Virus record (IMG/VR): IMGVR_UViG_3300031841_003734
Coordinates: 1-21,808 of that record
DNA: 21,808 nucleotides
DNA from: a virus
Direction: 5' to 3' (one strand)
The position numbers and the translations under genes are program-made. How positions within the stretch are numbered: the stretch's first letter is position 1; each line of letters starts with the position of its first letter. The notes beneath the pieces were generated by a model. The model worked only from the letters and a program-made list of their open reading frames with translations, was not told where the DNA came from and searched no databases. Shown here piece after piece: positions 19,050 to 21,808 of the stretch.

Positions 19050-19166
19050 ATGCAACTGCACAGCAAATTCAAGTTTGCCGTCGAGGGCGAAGAGCCTCAG
19101 GCGAAACCAAAGACGACGACCAAAAGGAAAGCCGCTAAAAAGGAATCAGTCAAGGAGGAAGGCTGA
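19050..19166 (+). CDS. Tiny Lys-rich protein (38 aa)
   Basis: ATG 19050 after a 48-base leader. The product has F-K-F-A-V-E-G-E-E and a Lys/Thr-rich tail. A strong AAGGAGG lies within its last codons and serves the next start. It may be a real peptide or chiefly a coupling leader; the frame is short, and no family is known. Confidence 0.45.
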   Translation: MQLHSKFKFAVEGEEPQAKPKTTTKRKAAKKESVKEEG

Positions 19167-19228
19167 TGCCTGGCCATTACGGACACAGCAAGCCAAAAGG
19201 GAAAAAGAAAGGAAGCAAAAAGAAGTAA
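19166..19228 (+). CDS. Tiny conserved phage protein MPGHYG-type (20 aa)
   Basis: ATG 19166 with AAGGAGG seven to thirteen bases upstream. The peptide is M-P-G-H-Y-G-H-S-K-P-K-G followed by Lys. This M-P-x-H-Y-G start with a basic tail is a very small conserved protein in many phages, in my memory, found close to the same neighbours. Its stop overlaps the next ATG (TAATG). Confidence 0.65.
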   Translation: MPGHYGHSKPKGKKKGSKKK

Positions 19229-19455
19229 TGGCACGGAAGCAGCGGCGAGTTCCAAAGGACAAGGCGACCGGCCTGCCAAAGAAGTACCTGTCTGGTGCGA
19301 AGAACCGCTCTGCTAAAGCTCGCGAAATTAAGCGCACTGCTGCGGCTTACAAGGCCGGAGAGTTCATTGACATCAAGGCTGTTTCCGCATCGAGGACTAA
19401 GCAAGGTGGCCCCAAAAAGAAAACCGCTAAGCGCCGCAACAAAAAAAACGCTTAA
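19228..19455 (+). CDS. Basic hypothetical protein (75 aa)
   Basis: The product begins M-A-R-K-Q-R-R-V-P-K-D-K-A-T-G-L-P-K-K-Y-L-S-G and continues R-E-I-K-R-T-A-A-A-Y-K-A-G-E-F-I-D-I-K-A-V-S-A-S-R. This is a conserved type of phage head-region protein of unknown function. Its Lys-rich end overlaps the next gene in the +1 frame by 50 bases and includes eight A in a row (19441-19448). If one A were lost, the two frames would join. Confidence 0.75.
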   Translation: MARKQRRVPKDKATGLPKKYLSGAKNRSAKAREIKRTAAAYKAGEFIDIKAVSASRTKQGGPKKKTAKRRNKKNA

Positions 19456-19657
19456 GGAAAAGGCTGACAAGTCACGCTTTTTCTATGGCGAGCTTGCTGC
19501 GGTTTACCGCAAGGGACAAGGCGCATACTTGTCAAGTGGGTCGCGCAATGTCCCGATGGCAGCCTGGGCGATGGGTCGCGTCAATAGCTATATGCGAGGT
19601 GATAAAGCCCGCACGGCTGATGCGGCTATCTACGCTCGTTACAACAAGAAGCGTTAG
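19406..19657 (+). CDS. Basic hypothetical protein (DUF5824-like), overlapping frame
   Basis: I choose GTG 19406 (83 residues) since residues after it, K-P-L-S-A-A-T-K-K-T-L-K-E-K-A-D-K-S, match how homologues of this type begin, in my memory. The core is F-Y-G-E-L-A-A-V-Y-R-K-G-Q-G-A-Y-L-S-S-G-S-R and W-A-M-G-R-V-N-S-Y, which resembles DUF5824-type phage proteins. The alternative is a frameshift product fused to the 19228 gene. Role unknown. Confidence 0.65.
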   Translation: MAPKRKPLSAATKKTLKEKADKSRFFYGELAAVYRKGQGAYLSSGSRNVPMAAWAMGRVNSYMRGDKARTADAAIYARYNKKR

Positions 19658-19659
19658 TC

Positions 19660-19941
19660 ATGGCGGAGATCAAGCGGGGTGGGCATACGTTTAAGGGCTA
19701 CGACAAGCCGATCCGGACGCCGAATCATCCGAGCGGCAAGAGTCATGCTGTTGTCATTAACGACGGCGGCAAGCCACGGCTCATTAGGTTTGGCCTGCAG
19801 GGCGCTCAAACGAAACCTCCGAGGAAAGGTGAGAGCGCTGCGGATAAGGCTAAGAGAAAAGCATTTAAGGCACGTCACGCTAAAAATATTGCGAAAGGCA
19901 AAACGTCGGCGGCGTATTGGGCCGACAAAGTGAAATGGTGA
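19660..19941 (+). CDS. Basic hypothetical protein (DUF6321-like)
   Basis: The protein is 93 residues. Recognisable conserved segments are Y-D-K-P-I-R-T-P-N-H-P, K-S-H-A-V-V-I-N-D-G, L-I-R-F-G-L-Q-G-A and the C-terminal K-A-F-K-A-R-H-A-K-N-I-A-K-G-K-T-S-A-A-Y-W-A-D-K-V-K-W, which I associate with DUF6321. It is common near capsid genes and its function is not known. It lies two bases after the previous stop. Confidence 0.85.
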   Translation: MAEIKRGGHTFKGYDKPIRTPNHPSGKSHAVVINDGGKPRLIRFGLQGAQTKPPRKGESAADKAKRKAFKARHAKNIAKGKTSAAYWADKVKW

Positions 19942-19957
19942 GCCCTTGTTACCATTA

Positions 19958-19974
19958 GGCTGCAATTCAGCCTG
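19958..19974 (+). promoter_or_regulatory. Leader hairpin before the scaffold gene
   Basis: AGGCTG and CAGCCT pair perfectly around CAATT. It lies 10 bases before the ATG at 19985. The upstream CCATTAGG also occurs before the capsid gene at 20691, where a GGGC/GCCC hairpin follows. No U-run, so not a terminator. Confidence 0.4.
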
Positions 19975-19984
19975 TGGCTAATTC

Positions 19985-20662
19985 ATGTCAGACCAACAAA
20001 ATGCTCCTGTGGAGCAGTCTGTTGACAATACAAAACTGCAAGCAGAGCTCGATGCGATGAGGCGCAAGAACGCCGAGTTGCTCGATGAGTACAAAAAGAT
20101 CTCAACGCAAATCAAGAATGTTCCTGATGGCGTGGATATTCAGGAACTTATCGACTTCAAGCATAAAGCCGAACAGAGCAAGCTCGAATCCGAAGGAAAG
20201 TACACCGAAGCGCGACAAGCTTTGGAGCAGCAGTTCCGTGAGGCGGCGGCTGAGAAGGACAAGCGCATTAGTGAACTCGAAGCTCGGGTTAGAGAACTTG
20301 AACTTGTAACTCCTGCGGTGACTGCGCTCGCCGATATTGTTCACGATCCGAACCTTGTCTTGAAGTCTTATCTCAACGGGAAGGACATTCAAAGAGAGAA
20401 CGACGGTACTGTTGTGGTTGTCGACGGATACGAGCGCACACCAGTTGTTGACTGGGCAAAGCGCAATACTCCTGAATGGATTCAAAAGACTCCGAAACCT
20501 CAAGGAAGCGGCGCTCCCTCTAGCCGAAGCGTTGTCAGTGACATTCCGCCTGGCACCAAAAATCCTTTCGCAAAAGAATCTTTCAACCTGACCGAACAAT
20601 CTCGTTTGTTTAGAACAGATCGAGATATGTATGAGAGGCTAAAAGCAGCGGCCAACCGCTAA
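19985..20662 (+). CDS. Head scaffolding protein
   Basis: The protein is 225 residues. After a short N-terminal region, residues about 15-110 are a long charged coiled coil (L-Q-A-E-L-D-A-M-R-R-K-N-A-E-L-L-D-E-Y-K-K-I, L-E-Q-Q-F-R-E-A-A-A-E-K-D-K-R-I-S-E-L-E-A-R-V). Then L-N-G-K-D-I and a flexible Pro/Gly/Ser-rich linker, and a C-terminal helix region with N-P-F-A-K-E-S-F-N-L-T-E-Q-S-R-L-F, a mark of phage scaffold proteins that contacts the capsid. It directs prohead assembly with the next gene. Confidence 0.85.
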   Translation: MSDQQNAPVEQSVDNTKLQAELDAMRRKNAELLDEYKKISTQIKNVPDGVDIQELIDFKHKAEQSKLESEGKYTEARQALEQQFREAAAEKDKRISELEARVRELELVTPAVTALADIVHDPNLVLKSYLNGKDIQRENDGTVVVVDGYERTPVVDWAKRNTPEWIQKTPKPQGSGAPSSRSVVSDIPPGTKNPFAKESFNLTEQSRLFRTDRDMYERLKAAANR

Positions 20663-20738
20663 CATCAAAAACAAGGCAAGGCTGTGCTGCGCCATTAGGG
20701 CTGTGCCCACACCGTAAACCTATTTCTGAGGATCTGTC

Positions 20739-21761
20739 GTGGCGACTCTTCGCTCTGACATCATCATCCCAGAGGTATTTACGCCTTACGTCATTGAGCA
20801 AACCACTCAGCGTGATGCCTTCCTGGCTAGCGGTGTAGTGCAGCCCATGGCAGAGCTAAATGCCGCTGAAGATGGTGGTGACTTCATTCAAGTCCCCTTC
20901 TATAAAGCAAACCTGTCTGGCGATTTTGAGCGCCTGACTGATAGCTCTTCCCTGACTCCTGGCAAGATCACTGCAGATAAGCAGGTTGCTGCTGTCCTGC
21001 ATCGTGGTCGTGCTTTCGAGTCACGCGACCTGGCCGCACTGGCTGCAGGTTCTGACCCGATGGCTGCAATCGGCGCAAAGATTGCTGACTACATCGCTAA
21101 CCAACGCCAGAAGGATCTCCTCTCTTGCTTGGCTGGTGTTTTCGGTGCTGTCGGTGATACCAGCTCCGCCGCATATGCCGGTCTGGCTGTTGATGGTGAA
21201 TCTGGTGACACCCCTACCGTTCTTGGCCCCCGCCAAGTCGTTGAAGGCAAATCTCTCCTGGGCGACCAGGGCGAGAAGCTGACTGCAATCTGCGTCCACC
21301 CCAAGGTCTATTACGACCTGATGGAGCGCCGTGCAATCGACTTCATCTACGACAACAACGGTCAAGCCGACACCAGTGCAACCCAGGGTTCAACTGCACA
21401 AGCCTTTGAAGGCGTGCAGGTTCCAACCTTCATGGGCATGCGCGTGATCGTCTCAGCCGACGTGCAGACCGCTGGCTCCGGTTCTTCTACCGAATATGCC
21501 AGCTATATGTTCACTCAAGGTGCTATCGGCTCCGGTGAACAGATGGGTCTGACCACGGAAACTGATCGTGACATCCTCGCTAAGAGCGATGCCATGGCCA
21601 TCGATCTGCACTACGTCTACCACCCCATTGGTAGCCGTTTCAGCACCTCTGTCTCTAACCCCACCCGTGCACAGCTCGAGACCGTGGGCAACTGGACCAA
21701 GGTGTACGAGACCAACAACATTGGAATCGTGCGGATTACCAACACCAGCAACCTTGACTGA
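20739..21761 (+). CDS. Major capsid protein
   Basis: The protein is 340 residues from GTG 20739, with GAGGA upstream. It begins T-L-R-S-D-I-I-I-P-E-V-F-T-P-Y-V-I-E-Q-T-T-Q-R-D-A-F-L-A-S-G, then G-D-F-I-Q-V-P-F-Y and Q-V-A-A-V-L-H-R-G-R-A-F-E-S-R-D-L-A-A, a pattern of HK97-fold coat proteins. Later parts include I-C-V-H-P-K-V-Y-Y-D-L and the region of F-M-G-M-R-V-I-V-S. It forms the icosahedral shell. Codons are strongly biased to C-ending forms relative to neighbouring genes, as expected for the most expressed virion protein. A 76-base leader precedes it. Confidence 0.92.
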   Translation: MATLRSDIIIPEVFTPYVIEQTTQRDAFLASGVVQPMAELNAAEDGGDFIQVPFYKANLSGDFERLTDSSSLTPGKITADKQVAAVLHRGRAFESRDLAALAAGSDPMAAIGAKIADYIANQRQKDLLSCLAGVFGAVGDTSSAAYAGLAVDGESGDTPTVLGPRQVVEGKSLLGDQGEKLTAICVHPKVYYDLMERRAIDFIYDNNGQADTSATQGSTAQAFEGVQVPTFMGMRVIVSADVQTAGSGSSTEYASYMFTQGAIGSGEQMGLTTETDRDILAKSDAMAIDLHYVYHPIGSRFSTSVSNPTRAQLETVGNWTKVYETNNIGIVRITNTSNLD

Positions 21762-21762
21762 T

Positions 21763-21768
21763 AGGAGG
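21763..21768 (+). promoter_or_regulatory. Strong ribosome binding site
   Basis: AGGAGG lies eight bases before ATG 21777, in contrast to the leaders at 9177-9790 and 6463-6507, which have none. Confidence 0.8.
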
Positions 21769-21776
21769 TAATCACC

Positions 21777-21808
21777 ATGGCATCCATTTTTGAGGCAACA
21801 GCGGGCAA
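21777..21808 (+). CDS. Start of a gene running off the right edge
   Basis: ATG 21777 follows AGGAGG and opens M-A-S-I-F-E-A-T-A-G. Only about 10 residues are visible. By position it is likely to be a small head or capsid-associated protein, but the family cannot be named. Confidence 0.6.
   Translation, partial: MASIFEATAG

Noticed and set aside
1-21808. tRNA genes, integrase and attachment site
   Set aside because: No cloverleaf-like segment with a T-loop and acceptor stem and no tyrosine or serine recombinase motif was seen by eye; a covariance-model scan was not possible.

Overview
The window looks like a contiguous piece of a tailed double-stranded DNA phage or prophage genome, most likely infecting a marine picocyanobacterium such as Synechococcus. 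Support for phage: small and large terminase subunits, a DUF4055-type portal, an SPP1 gp7/Mu F-like head protein, scaffold and major capsid protein follow each other in the usual order, and almost all genes are packed with 1-4 base overlaps. Support for the host is weaker and rests on memory of protein families: the left-end signal-peptide proteins, the C39-like peptidase and several tiny basic proteins resemble proteins common in cyanophages. No tRNA, rRNA, CRISPR array, insertion sequence, integrase or obvious attachment site was found. No stretch above 300 bases lacks a gene; the largest gap is 10669-10817 and it appears structured.

Layout. (1) 1-3602: the end of a long structural or membrane protein, a left-facing trio (two secreted proteins and a two-helix membrane protein), then a right-facing run with a membrane/coiled-coil protein, a C39-like cysteine peptidase (endolysin candidate), a dCTP deaminase-like protein and small unknowns. 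(2) 7189 down to 3599, minus strand: a recombination module with a PD-(D/E)XK nuclease, a DNA-binding protein, RusA resolvase, a probable single-strand annealing protein, a ribbon-helix-helix protein and SSB. (3) 7247-11809, plus strand: an early region led by a winged-helix replication initiator with five palindromic iterons and three further direct repeats inside its gene (a lambda-O-like origin), followed by many small genes. (4) 11806-14289: three translationally coupled genes that I propose form a DNA hypermodification pathway. (5) 14289-21808: packaging and head genes.

The main finding is region 4. A stand-alone asparagine-synthetase-like PP-loop protein, a cytosine-C5 DNA methyltransferase carrying Arg instead of the usual Asn in motif X, and a protein resembling CmoA (carboxy-SAM synthase) sit in one overlapping cassette. 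Together they suggest carboxy-SAM synthesis, transfer of a carboxymethyl group to cytosine, then ATP-dependent amidation to 5-carbamoylmethylcytosine. This is inference; I cannot tell from the sequence whether the system is already described.

Regulation also looks unusual. Five promoter-like elements share TGGCGY-like and TATA-like hexamers, usually 17 bases apart, and most are followed by a leader hairpin and a C-run instead of a Shine-Dalgarno site. A strong intrinsic terminator lies inside the first codons of the PP-loop gene, so expression of the modification and packaging genes may depend on antitermination or on ribosomes covering it.
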